Source of the DNA: an uncultured Corynebacterium sp.
GTDB lineage: Bacteria > Actinomycetota > Actinomycetes > Mycobacteriales > Mycobacteriaceae
DNA: 14,931 nucleotides
NCBI GenBank assembly: GCA_915275065.1
Contig: CAJZGD010000031.1
Location: 1-14,931, forward strand
Direction: 5' to 3'
Part shown: positions 6,095 through 13,592 of the stretch, piece after piece
How positions within the stretch are numbered: the first letter of the stretch is position 1
How the letters are laid out: every line of letters begins with the position of its first letter
Program-made: the position numbers and the translations under genes
The notes under the pieces: model-generated
Seen by the model: only the letters and a program-made list of their open reading frames with translations
Told to the model about the DNA's origin: nothing
Databases searched by the model: none

Positions 6095-6991
6095 TTATGG
6101 TTTCTTTGATCGTGCTGGGATGCGACCAATTCTTGATGCGAGCCATAAAGTATGTTCACGACTGATGGCTTCTTCTGCATCATCAACTTCAATCGCCCAT
6201 TTATTAGGATCTGTAATGTCTTCTACTTCAGATTTGAGTATTGCAAGTTCTGATGCGGTGATTGAGTAGGCGGAAGCTAAGTTGGAGAATTGTTTAACAG
6301 CTATCCATGTGCTAGCACAGCCAACGATAGTTGATAGTAATCCAGCTACATTAATTAAGAGTAGGCCACTTGATTGACAGATTGCAATTCCAATTGCGAG
6401 GAGTTCACCAATGATTAATACTACTTTCCAGTATGTGGCCCGTTTTTTGTTCCATTTTGCTTTGTTTGCGTACCAAATATGTTGGTTTTCAAGTCTTTGT
6501 GAGATGTATGCTTCTTTCCTTTCCTTAAAAGAAGATTCTCGCAGTTTTATCATTGCTTCTGTAATGATAGGGTGATCAGGATCTATTATAATTTTATCAC
6601 TTGCTTCTCTACTCACCTCGTTAAGTCGTTTACGAAGAAGTTTTTGTGCCTCATTGAGTGGAAGATTTTCGTTAAAAGGAGCTCCACAAACTGCAAATCT
6701 CCATGCAAGAGTTTTCGCAGATTCTGCTAGTGCGCGACCTGAATACCAAATTTGGTTTGGTTGAAGGTAAATCTCAAGCACTTCAACCGTAAGAACCATG
6801 AAGAAACAAACAATTATTAATATTGAAATAAATTTCCAAGATGTTACAGACACTATCACGCCAAGTAGTGCTGCAAAAATCAGTCCGAAGAATCTCCATT
6901 TGACAAGACGAAGCACATTTTTTTGCGCTTTGATTGATTCATTATCAGCACATCTCCAAAAACCGGGAAGATCCTTGTCTTCTAATCCCAT
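6095..6991 (-). CDS. Double 2-TM SLATT/DUF4231-type membrane protein
   Basis: A 298-residue protein with two separate two-helix membrane units: about 33-50 plus 53-72, and 188-205 plus 209-228. The first is followed by the signature WYSGRALAESAKTLAWRF (82-99), typical of DUF4231 and SLATT proteins. A charged helical linker (112-185) joins the units and a cytoplasmic acidic tail closes the chain. SLATT domains are known as membrane effectors, thought to form pores or disrupt the membrane, coupled to nucleotide second-messenger systems. The ATG at 6991 has a perfect AGGAGG 12 nt upstream (7004-7009 on the forward strand). An in-frame TTG at 7021 has no ribosome site and would overlap the TIR gene. 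The gene sits 20 nt after the TIR stop and 17 nt before the DUF4062 gene. Effector role is inferred. Confidence 0.8.
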   Translation of the reverse strand: MGLEDKDLPGFWRCADNESIKAQKNVLRLVKWRFFGLIFAALLGVIVSVTSWKFISILIIVCFFMVLTVEVLEIYLQPNQIWYSGRALAESAKTLAWRFAVCGAPFNENLPLNEAQKLLRKRLNEVSREASDKIIIDPDHPIITEAMIKLRESSFKERKEAYISQRLENQHIWYANKAKWNKKRATYWKVVLIIGELLAIGIAICQSSGLLLINVAGLLSTIVGCASTWIAVKQFSNLASAYSITASELAILKSEVEDITDPNKWAIEVDDAEEAISREHTLWLASRIGRIPARSKKP

Positions 6992-7011
6992 ATGATTTCT
7001 TAACCTCCTAG

Positions 7012-7572
7012 TTATTGACAATATGTATTGTTGCGACTGAGCTGGCGTGAATTATCCACTAAATGGCTTAAAGACGTCCTTGCAGAATACGCTTGCTCAA
7101 TGTATCCAGCCAAATTATTCGCGCTAGACGGATATTCCCACCATTGCGCATAACTCTGGCCAGATGATTGTAGTAAATTGTCCATTAACCGTTCGGGAAG
7201 ATTGACTAATGCTCCGGCAACAGATGGGAGACTAATTGCTAATAATCCATTGCGCTTACTTGTCGCGGTATTTCGTAGTGATGCTGCTATTTCCCAGTCA
7301 ACAAATCGCCGTGACCATGTACAACGTCCGATCAGAACGATAGTTACCGTGGAGTCACGGAGATATTCACTTCGGATGCGTTGTTTAATATAGTCATCAT
7401 TAGTGCTTTGGATGATATCACCATCCATTCCTGCCCCAATGCCTCTTGAGATAAAGATATCCCGAGAATGATCAAAAGTATCAATGAATTCTTTTACTTC
7501 TTGTTCATCATTATGATGATATGAAATGAAGCACTTATGGCGCGTTTTCTCCGCAATCGCTGAATGGAACAT
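7012..7572 (-). CDS. ThsB-like TIR-domain protein (DUF1863/MTH538 type)
   Basis: A 186-residue protein, first gene of the AT-rich cassette. The first strand is CFISYHHNDE (14-23), a helix follows, and the second conserved stretch is TVTIVLIGRCTWSRRFVDWEI (75-95), here described by its key residues: a hydrophobic strand, Gly82, Thr85 and the WEI with putative catalytic Glu94. This pattern is typical of the MTH538 TIR-like family that includes Thoeris ThsB. Such proteins cleave NAD+ and make cyclic ADP-ribose-type signals when phage infection is sensed. The C-terminal 60 residues are helical and family-variable. The ATG has AAGGAGA 8 nt upstream (7581-7587). It leads a tight operon with the SLATT and DUF4062 genes. 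The TIR call is strong; NADase or cyclase activity is family knowledge, not shown here. Confidence 0.85.
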   Translation of the reverse strand: MFHSAIAEKTRHKCFISYHHNDEQEVKEFIDTFDHSRDIFISRGIGAGMDGDIIQSTNDDYIKQRIRSEYLRDSTVTIVLIGRCTWSRRFVDWEIAASLRNTATSKRNGLLAISLPSVAGALVNLPERLMDNLLQSSGQSYAQWWEYPSSANNLAGYIEQAYSARTSLSHLVDNSRQLSRNNTYCQ

Positions 7573-7590
7573 TATTTTACTCTCCTTATA

Positions 7591-7620
7591 TATAAACTAA
7601 AATGAATAATTACGGTCCAA
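7591..7620 (-). promoter_or_regulatory. Candidate promoter of the TIR cassette
   Basis: On the reverse strand TTGGAC (7615-7620) is followed after 18 nt by TTTATA (7591-7596). The -35 is good, but the implied start near 7584 would fall inside the ribosome site, so the true -10 may be one of the other AT-rich hexamers nearby. The cassette may also be read through from hsdR, whose stop is only 91 nt away. Confidence 0.3.
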
Positions 7621-7654
7621 CTGGTACATAAAGTTTTCTTGGTTTATGTTGGAC
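7615..7654. repeat. Interrupted inverted repeat between hsdR and the TIR gene
   Basis: GTCCAA and CATAAA (7615-7620, 7627-7632) are mirrored by TTTATG and TTGGAC (7643-7648, 7649-7654), leaving a 10-nt loop and a 6-nt bulge on one side. As reverse-strand RNA it would fold soon after the hsdR stop and include the proposed -35 box of the TIR cassette. It could be a weak terminator or a protein-binding site; a T-rich run follows only in the forward direction. Confidence 0.45.
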
Positions 7655-7663
7655 TATTTTATC

Positions 7664-10600
7664 TTATACTTTCTTTGCCTCCTCTGCGTACCGTGGTGCG
7701 AATCGTTCCATTTGGTTGAGCACCTCGGTTACGGCTTCTTTCTGCTTGTCCGGTGGGTAACCATACTTACGAAGCAGTTTCCTGATTGTTCGTCGTAACT
7801 TGGCCTTGACATCTTCTCGGACGGTCCAGTCAATGCTGGTATCCCGTCGCATAGCAGACACAAGATCACGGGCAATCTGGGCCAACACATCCGTACCCAT
7901 CACATCCACTGCGGATTCGTTGAGTGCCACAACATCATAGAATGCTAGCTCATCATTACTCAGTGCAGGCGTGAAAGTATCGCCTCGATTGCGCTCCGCA
8001 ACTACTTCCTTGGACAGCTCAATAAGTTCTGCAATGACCTGGGCAGAGGTAAGTTGTTTGTTAGTGTAGCTGTTCATTAGGTCGGTGATGCGTTCGGAAA
8101 ACAGTTTGGAACGAATCTCATTATTTCCGGTTGCTTCCCGGGCTTCCTGCTGCAATGAGCGACGAAGAGCATCAATCATTAAAGCAATTCGTGACACATC
8201 CGTTTCCTCTTTGAAGATTTCCGCATCCAAATCCTGGAGGTTAGGGATGTCTATTCCTGCTTCCCGATAAACATCAATAACACCCGTGGATTCGGTGGAA
8301 TCAATAACCAGCTTGCCTAGGGCATTCCTTATCGAATCAGTGATAGGTTGCCCATTGGCCAGCCGGTCGGCAGCTTCCATCTTGGTCAGCCAGATTTTTA
8401 CTTCGGAATAAAACTGCACATCAGGACGTAAGGAAGAAGAATTATCACTACCAGAAGCTAGCGCCCAAGCACGGGCAAGTTTCCCAGCTTGCTTTTTAAA
8501 CCTCATCGCTAGCGGCCTGGCGTTAGGGCTTTCTGGATCATAGTTGTTGGGACTGATAGGAGAGCGCAGGAATGCCACCACCTTCAGCAAAGCATCACGT
8601 TTCCCCTGTTGCTGCTCGATATCCCGCCATGTGGTTCCGACGATTTCATCCAATTCGGCAACAAAAACCCGACTGAGCTCTAATGCCTCCTCAATATCCT
8701 GTCCAATGACTTTCTTACCCGCATCACTGGCATCATAGGTGAATTCTTTCAGCGCAGCCTTGAGGTTTTCCACCAATGGGGCATAAGCCACCAACAACCC
8801 GTCTTGCTTATTACGGTAGGTTCGGTTGACCCGGGCCAAGGTTTGCATGAGAAGGGCATCTTTGAGCGGCCGGTCCACATAGAGAGTGTGAAGCGCTTTG
8901 GCATCGAAACCGGTAAGCATCATTCCCTGCACGATGGCGATCTCTAGCTCATCGTCTGGGTTCTTCACCCGATTCTTTACCGCAGCCAATGCGCTTGGGC
9001 GCCGCATATGTACTTTGAGCTCTTCCGGGTCCGATGGGGAAGCGGAATAGATGACCTTAATCTTTCCCTTATCATCGGCATCATCATGCCATTCAGGATG
9101 CAACGCTATGATCTTCTGATACAGGCGTGCAGCAATGGAGCGAGTAGCAGTGACCACCATTGCTTTGCCAGGACCGCCGATAAACTCGCTCATATTGCTT
9201 CGACGGTCCTCCCAATGCCGCACCAAATCATCAGCCAATGTGTCTAGTCGATCATCGGTACCATAAATGAGCTCCAGGTTTGCGACAGATTTTTGCACCT
9301 GGTCTCGCTCCAGCTCGTCAAGACCATCAAGTACTTCTTCAGCCGCATCATCGAGGTCATCGTCAGTAACACCGGGAATACGCGCTAGGGGAATGAGTCG
9401 TGGTTCGAAGTACACAGGAACCACGGCACCATCACTCACTGCCCGGTTCATGTCGTATACGTCGATGTCGTCACCGAAGACTTTGCGGGTGTCCCGGTCC
9501 CACTTTTTTAACGGTGTACCGGTAAAGGCCAGCATTGTGGCATTCGGCAGAGCATCACGCAGGTGTTGGGCGTAGCCGTCGGTGTTGGTGTCGCCGAAAC
9601 CATAGTGGGAACGGTGCGCCTCGTCTACTATCACGACAATATTGCGTCGCTCGGATAACAGTGGGTGTGACTCCTCATGGCTACCATCGTGATCTTGGAG
9701 ACCAAACTTTTGGAGCGTCGAAAAGTAAATACCACCGGAGGTACGCGTCGATAGTTCCTGGCGGAGCATGTCGCGGGACACAATGCGGGTGGGATTTTCG
9801 GGCAGCAGCGTTGATGCGGCAAATGCGTCGTAAAGCTGCTGGTCAAGTTCGGTTCGGTCATTCAGCACAATGATAGTGGGACTGCCCATTTTTGGATGCC
9901 GCATGATTTTTGCGGTGTACATCTCCATCTCCATGGATTTGCCGGCACCCGTAGTGTGCCACACAACCCCGGCGCGTTTATCACCTGTCATTGCGGTTAC
10001 TGTGGACGCAACCGCTTTGGTTACCGCAAAATACTGGTGTGGCTTGGCTATGCGCATGACAAGACCACCGGGCGTTTCATCGAATGCGGTGAAGTTGGTG
10101 AATAGCTGCCCGAACCGTTCCACATTAAACAACCCGAAGATGAGCAGTTCGAGTTTGGTTGTGATGCCGCCATCAGTTTCGGTGGGGGCCAAACGCCCAT
10201 CATCATCCACGTTCCATGGTGCGAAGTGCTCAAATGGGGTGAACGGTGTGCCGTAGCGGGCATCTACATCATTGGATGCCACGACAATGTTGGTGAACCG
10301 GAACGCCATGGGAAACTCTTTGACATATGTTTGCAACTGGTTGTAGGCGTTTTCAACGGTTGTGGTAGAGCCCGCCCGCTTTAGCTCCACAATGGCTAGC
10401 GGTAGACCGTTGACATAGAGCACGATGTCGAATCGGCGCTCATGATCCCGACTCCGAATCGTTATCTGGTTTGCGGCCACATAGTTGTTTCGGTCGGGTT
10501 CCTCCGAGAAGAAACGAATGGTAGGTCGCTGCATCTGCCCATCATGGTCCACATATTCGATGCTGTTATATCCGTGTACCAGAATTGCGTGCAGCCGTTC

Positions 10601-10846
10601 GTTTTCCGCAATGGCGCTTTGCGACTTCGGGGTAATCACCTCGGTGATGGCTTGTTGCAGGTATGCTTCTGGCACTCCAGGGTTGAGGTTACGTAGCGAT
10701 TGGAGCAGGCGGCCGTGAAGCACAATGTCGTTCCAGGTTGTGCGCTCCCCGGATCCCGGGGCTAGTGTGGCGCCGGGTACGCTTTCCCACTCTAGTTCGG
10801 CTAGTTCGTCAAGCATCCAGGTTTCCAGGTCTGCCTCGGATAGCAT
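7664..10846 (-). CDS. hsdR: Type I restriction enzyme, motor and nuclease subunit HsdR
   Basis: A 1060-residue HsdR, a normal length for the family. The N-terminal nuclease domain has the PD-(D/E)xK elements Asp140 (FDIVLYVNG) and Glu154-x-Lys156 (IVELKRA). The helicase motor follows: Walker A HTTGAGKS (297-304), DEAH box (408-411), motif III TGTP (442-445) and motif VI QTLARVNRTYR (668-678). The C-terminal 350 residues are helical and would contact the methylase core. All catalytic residues are present, so the subunit looks intact. With two HsdM and one HsdS it would translocate DNA and cut unmodified invaders at random distant sites. The ATG shares its A with the hsdS stop (TAATG), giving translational coupling. 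A 91-nt gap with an inverted repeat separates it from the TIR gene. Confidence 0.97.
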   Translation of the reverse strand: MLSEADLETWMLDELAELEWESVPGATLAPGSGERTTWNDIVLHGRLLQSLRNLNPGVPEAYLQQAITEVITPKSQSAIAENERLHAILVHGYNSIEYVDHDGQMQRPTIRFFSEEPDRNNYVAANQITIRSRDHERRFDIVLYVNGLPLAIVELKRAGSTTTVENAYNQLQTYVKEFPMAFRFTNIVVASNDVDARYGTPFTPFEHFAPWNVDDDGRLAPTETDGGITTKLELLIFGLFNVERFGQLFTNFTAFDETPGGLVMRIAKPHQYFAVTKAVASTVTAMTGDKRAGVVWHTTGAGKSMEMEMYTAKIMRHPKMGSPTIIVLNDRTELDQQLYDAFAASTLLPENPTRIVSRDMLRQELSTRTSGGIYFSTLQKFGLQDHDGSHEESHPLLSERRNIVVIVDEAHRSHYGFGDTNTDGYAQHLRDALPNATMLAFTGTPLKKWDRDTRKVFGDDIDVYDMNRAVSDGAVVPVYFEPRLIPLARIPGVTDDDLDDAAEEVLDGLDELERDQVQKSVANLELIYGTDDRLDTLADDLVRHWEDRRSNMSEFIGGPGKAMVVTATRSIAARLYQKIIALHPEWHDDADDKGKIKVIYSASPSDPEELKVHMRRPSALAAVKNRVKNPDDELEIAIVQGMMLTGFDAKALHTLYVDRPLKDALLMQTLARVNRTYRNKQDGLLVAYAPLVENLKAALKEFTYDASDAGKKVIGQDIEEALELSRVFVAELDEIVGTTWRDIEQQQGKRDALLKVVAFLRSPISPNNYDPESPNARPLAMRFKKQAGKLARAWALASGSDNSSSLRPDVQFYSEVKIWLTKMEAADRLANGQPITDSIRNALGKLVIDSTESTGVIDVYREAGIDIPNLQDLDAEIFKEETDVSRIALMIDALRRSLQQEAREATGNNEIRSKLFSERITDLMNSYTNKQLTSAQVIAELIELSKEVVAERNRGDTFTPALSNDELAFYDVVALNESAVDVMGTDVLAQIARDLVSAMRRDTSIDWTVREDVKAKLRRTIRKLLRKYGYPPDKQKEAVTEVLNQMERFAPRYAEEAKKV

Positions 10847-11955
10847 TATTCTTCCACCTCATGCTTGTCGACGCCCACCTCTGCTGAAGCCTCCTCAGCA
10901 TCCCGAACCGTGATCTTCCCACTCATCAATAAAGGCAGGAGCTCATCACGGGTGCGGGCCAGGGTTTGGTTTTCTTGCTCGGCTTGTGATGCAAGCATCC
11001 ATAATGTGTTACCAAGCATGTTTAATTTATCGGGTATTGATGTTGGAACTTCTACAGTTTTATCAAGATCTGCCCGTTTAATATGCCCCATGGTTGTAGC
11101 TTTTCCGGCTGCAATCATTTGGAAATAATGGATTTGAGATTGAATGATGAGTTCAAGAGCCCATAAGTCAAATTTTGAGATAGGGAGCACTTTAAAAATA
11201 TGTTGATTTACAATAGCTTCATCGTATGGCCACCGTTTGGTCATGAGTGTTCCTGACCAAGCGAATAGGAGCTCACCAGGAAGCACGACATGATTTTGAT
11301 GTACTTCGATGTCATTGAATACTGTGTTGGAACCAATGCCTGAGTTTAGTTCAGCGATTCTGGCCACTACCCTGCCTGTACCGGTGGCATTTTTTGTGAA
11401 GGCACGACCGTTAATAAATTCTGCAAGAGAACTTAAGGGTAAGGATTCCGTGTTTGTTTTGAGTAGTTTGTCCCATAGGGCGTTACGGAGTGAATCAGCA
11501 GATTGAATCGTACGTTGATTAGCTGCAATCTTGTTATCAAGAGTGGAAATGCATGAAACTATTGAATCCTGTTCCTTTATGGAAGGTACCTGTACAGGGA
11601 TCTCGGAAATATAATTCCTATTTAGCATGGGTTGAACTGAACCTGAGTTATAACCTGATAAGTCCATTACCATGAAAAGATAGTAAAGCCATCGTGGATT
11701 ATTACCATGAAAATCTTTAGCATATAAAGTCGTGTTTAATGGCCAATAATCAATATCACTCCAACGAGGAAGTCCTAAGTTGGTAGCGCGTCCAATAGCA
11801 AAACCTGGACCTTTGATTTTTGCTTTATTATGCGTTCCTTCTATTTTTCCAGATGATATTACCGGAACATTACCAGGGATTCGAGCAGCTTTTGGCAAAT
11901 CAAATCCACGCTCTAAAGTGATTAGGTCAGCAAGTCGTTTTGTTTTCCAATTCAT
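10846..11955 (-). CDS. hsdS: Type I restriction enzyme specificity subunit HsdS
   Basis: A 369-residue HsdS, slightly short but complete. Target-recognition domain 1 covers about 1-125 and ends near ISEIPVQVPSIKEQ (116-129). A coiled-coil spacer lies at about 126-168. Domain 2 covers 170-305, and a second coiled coil with the family ending RDELLPLLMSGKITV (336-350) follows. The two different recognition domains imply a bipartite target; the actual sequence cannot be read from the protein. Bases coding for the recognition domains are visibly AT-richer than hsdM and hsdR, as expected for segments exchanged between strains. The gene overlaps its neighbours by one base on each side (TAATG). No second, silent hsdS copy is visible in the window. 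Confidence 0.93.
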   Translation of the reverse strand: MNWKTKRLADLITLERGFDLPKAARIPGNVPVISSGKIEGTHNKAKIKGPGFAIGRATNLGLPRWSDIDYWPLNTTLYAKDFHGNNPRWLYYLFMVMDLSGYNSGSVQPMLNRNYISEIPVQVPSIKEQDSIVSCISTLDNKIAANQRTIQSADSLRNALWDKLLKTNTESLPLSSLAEFINGRAFTKNATGTGRVVARIAELNSGIGSNTVFNDIEVHQNHVVLPGELLFAWSGTLMTKRWPYDEAIVNQHIFKVLPISKFDLWALELIIQSQIHYFQMIAAGKATTMGHIKRADLDKTVEVPTSIPDKLNMLGNTLWMLASQAEQENQTLARTRDELLPLLMSGKITVRDAEEASAEVGVDKHEVEE

Positions 11956-13544
11956 TACTGGAGCCTTCCCAATTGTTCACGAATAATTGCGTCTAGGCGG
12001 GCGGACTCGTCTAGTGCGTTAGTTAGCTCTGTGGTGAGGCGAGCGATTTTCTCGTCGATAGGCTCGGTGTCCTCTTCGTTTTCGGCGAAACCAACATACC
12101 GACCAGGGGTTAAAGCATAATCAGCGGCACGGATCTCATCCAGAGAGACAGACTTGCAAAAGCCAGGGACGTCCTCGTATACGCCCTCGGCTGAGGGACG
12201 GCCGCGCCACATGCGGAATGTGTTAGCGATACGGTGAATATCTTCATCGCTGAACGTGCGTTCGGTGCGGTCGATCATGTGTCCGAGATCCCGGGCGTCG
12301 ATAAGCAAAAATTGGCCGGTGCGATCAATGGAACCCTTTTTGCCCGCGGCTTTGCTCTTGGCGAAATACCACACGCAGACCGGAATGCCGGTGCCGCGGA
12401 ATAATTGCGCGGGCAGCGCGATGACACACGAAACAATGTCATCTTCGAGCATGGCCTTGCGAATATCACCCTCACCGGAAGACTTGGACGTCATAGTGCC
12501 GTTAGCCATGACGACACCAGCTTCACCATCGGCTGCTAGCTTGGAAATGATGTGTTGCATCCACGCAAAGTTGGCATTACGGGCTGGGGGAACACCATAT
12601 ACCCAGCGGGGGTCTTCCTCACTGCGCGCCCAATCCTTGATATTGAATGGGGGATTGGCCAGCACATAATCCATGGCGATGTTGGGGTGAATATCGCGGG
12701 CGAAAGTGTCTCCCCAGCGTTCCCCCAAGCCCTTAGAGTTGAGGGCGTGGATAGCCAGATTCATTTTTGCCATCCGCCAGGTGCGTTCGTTGAGTTCCTG
12801 GCCGTAGATTGCAATAGCGGAGGGGTCATGCGTGGTGGTTTCCAGGAATTTTTCTGCCTGGACGAACATACCGCCGGAACCACAACAAGGATCGTAAACC
12901 CGGCCTTTGGTGGGTTCCAGGATTTCAACCAGAGTACGAACTACGGGGCGTGGGGTGTAGAATTCGCCGCCACGCTTCCCCTCGGCGCGGGCGAATTTTT
13001 CCAGAAAATACTCGTACACCTCGCCCAGGAGGTCGCGGGCGCGTTCCGCACCATCAGCGGTGAAATAGGTGGAGCTGAACATATCGACCAGTTCGCCAAG
13101 ACGGCGCTGATCCACGTTATCACGCCCAAAAATAACTGGTAGTGTGCCGGATAGGGACTCGTTATCGGTCATGAGCTTTTGCATGGCCTCGTCGATGAGT
13201 CGGCCAATAGACTTTGCCTCGGAACCTGGTTCAGCCGTCTTGCCTTTGGAATGCTGTTGTAAGTATGACCAGCGGGCTTCTGGGGCTACCCAAAATACGT
13301 TCTTTTCCAGATAGGCATCAATGTCTTCTAAATCCTCCAGGATGAATTCCTCATCGAGGCCTTCTTCCTCTAACTCCGCGCGGATTTCCTGTCGGCGGGT
13401 CTCAAAAGCGTCAGTGACATATTTGAGAAATACCAGGCCTAACACGACATCCTTGTATTGGGATGCGTCCATAGATCCGCGAAGCTTGTCCGCGGCCTTC
13501 CATAGTGTGTCCTTGAGTTCTTTCATGGTTGTTGCAGTAGTCAT
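11955..13544 (-). CDS. hsdM: Type I DNA methyltransferase subunit HsdM
   Basis: A 529-residue N6-adenine methylase. The N-terminal HsdM helical domain (8-150, starting LKDTLWKAADKLRGSMD) leads to the FYTP signature (195-198). The SAM-binding motif I DPCCGSGGMF (218-227) and the catalytic NPPF (297-300) follow, then the later strand with TGIPVCVWYF and a C-terminal tail that contacts HsdS. All catalytic residues are intact. It would methylate adenine at the host sites chosen by HsdS and provides SAM for the restriction complex. The ATG has no good ribosome site, only purine-rich AGAAAGA about 15 nt upstream. The gene starts 48 nt after the stop of the upstream methylase-like gene, so it may be co-transcribed with it. 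Confidence 0.96.
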   Translation of the reverse strand: MTTATTMKELKDTLWKAADKLRGSMDASQYKDVVLGLVFLKYVTDAFETRRQEIRAELEEEGLDEEFILEDLEDIDAYLEKNVFWVAPEARWSYLQQHSKGKTAEPGSEAKSIGRLIDEAMQKLMTDNESLSGTLPVIFGRDNVDQRRLGELVDMFSSTYFTADGAERARDLLGEVYEYFLEKFARAEGKRGGEFYTPRPVVRTLVEILEPTKGRVYDPCCGSGGMFVQAEKFLETTTHDPSAIAIYGQELNERTWRMAKMNLAIHALNSKGLGERWGDTFARDIHPNIAMDYVLANPPFNIKDWARSEEDPRWVYGVPPARNANFAWMQHIISKLAADGEAGVVMANGTMTSKSSGEGDIRKAMLEDDIVSCVIALPAQLFRGTGIPVCVWYFAKSKAAGKKGSIDRTGQFLLIDARDLGHMIDRTERTFSDEDIHRIANTFRMWRGRPSAEGVYEDVPGFCKSVSLDEIRAADYALTPGRYVGFAENEEDTEPIDEKIARLTTELTNALDESARLDAIIREQLGRLQ

Positions 13545-13592
13545 CGGTATTCTTTGGCATCTTTCTGATTTAACATTAGATTCGGGGTGGTA

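Noticed and set aside
6078..6146. Longer N-terminus for the DUF4062-like protein
   Set aside because: It would overlap the SLATT gene by 52 nt and has no ribosome site; the ATG at 6077 has one and starts just before the first domain strand.
6992..7021. Longer N-terminus for the SLATT protein (TTG at 7021)
   Set aside because: No ribosome site, and the AGGAGG for the ATG at 6991 would lie inside the coding sequence.
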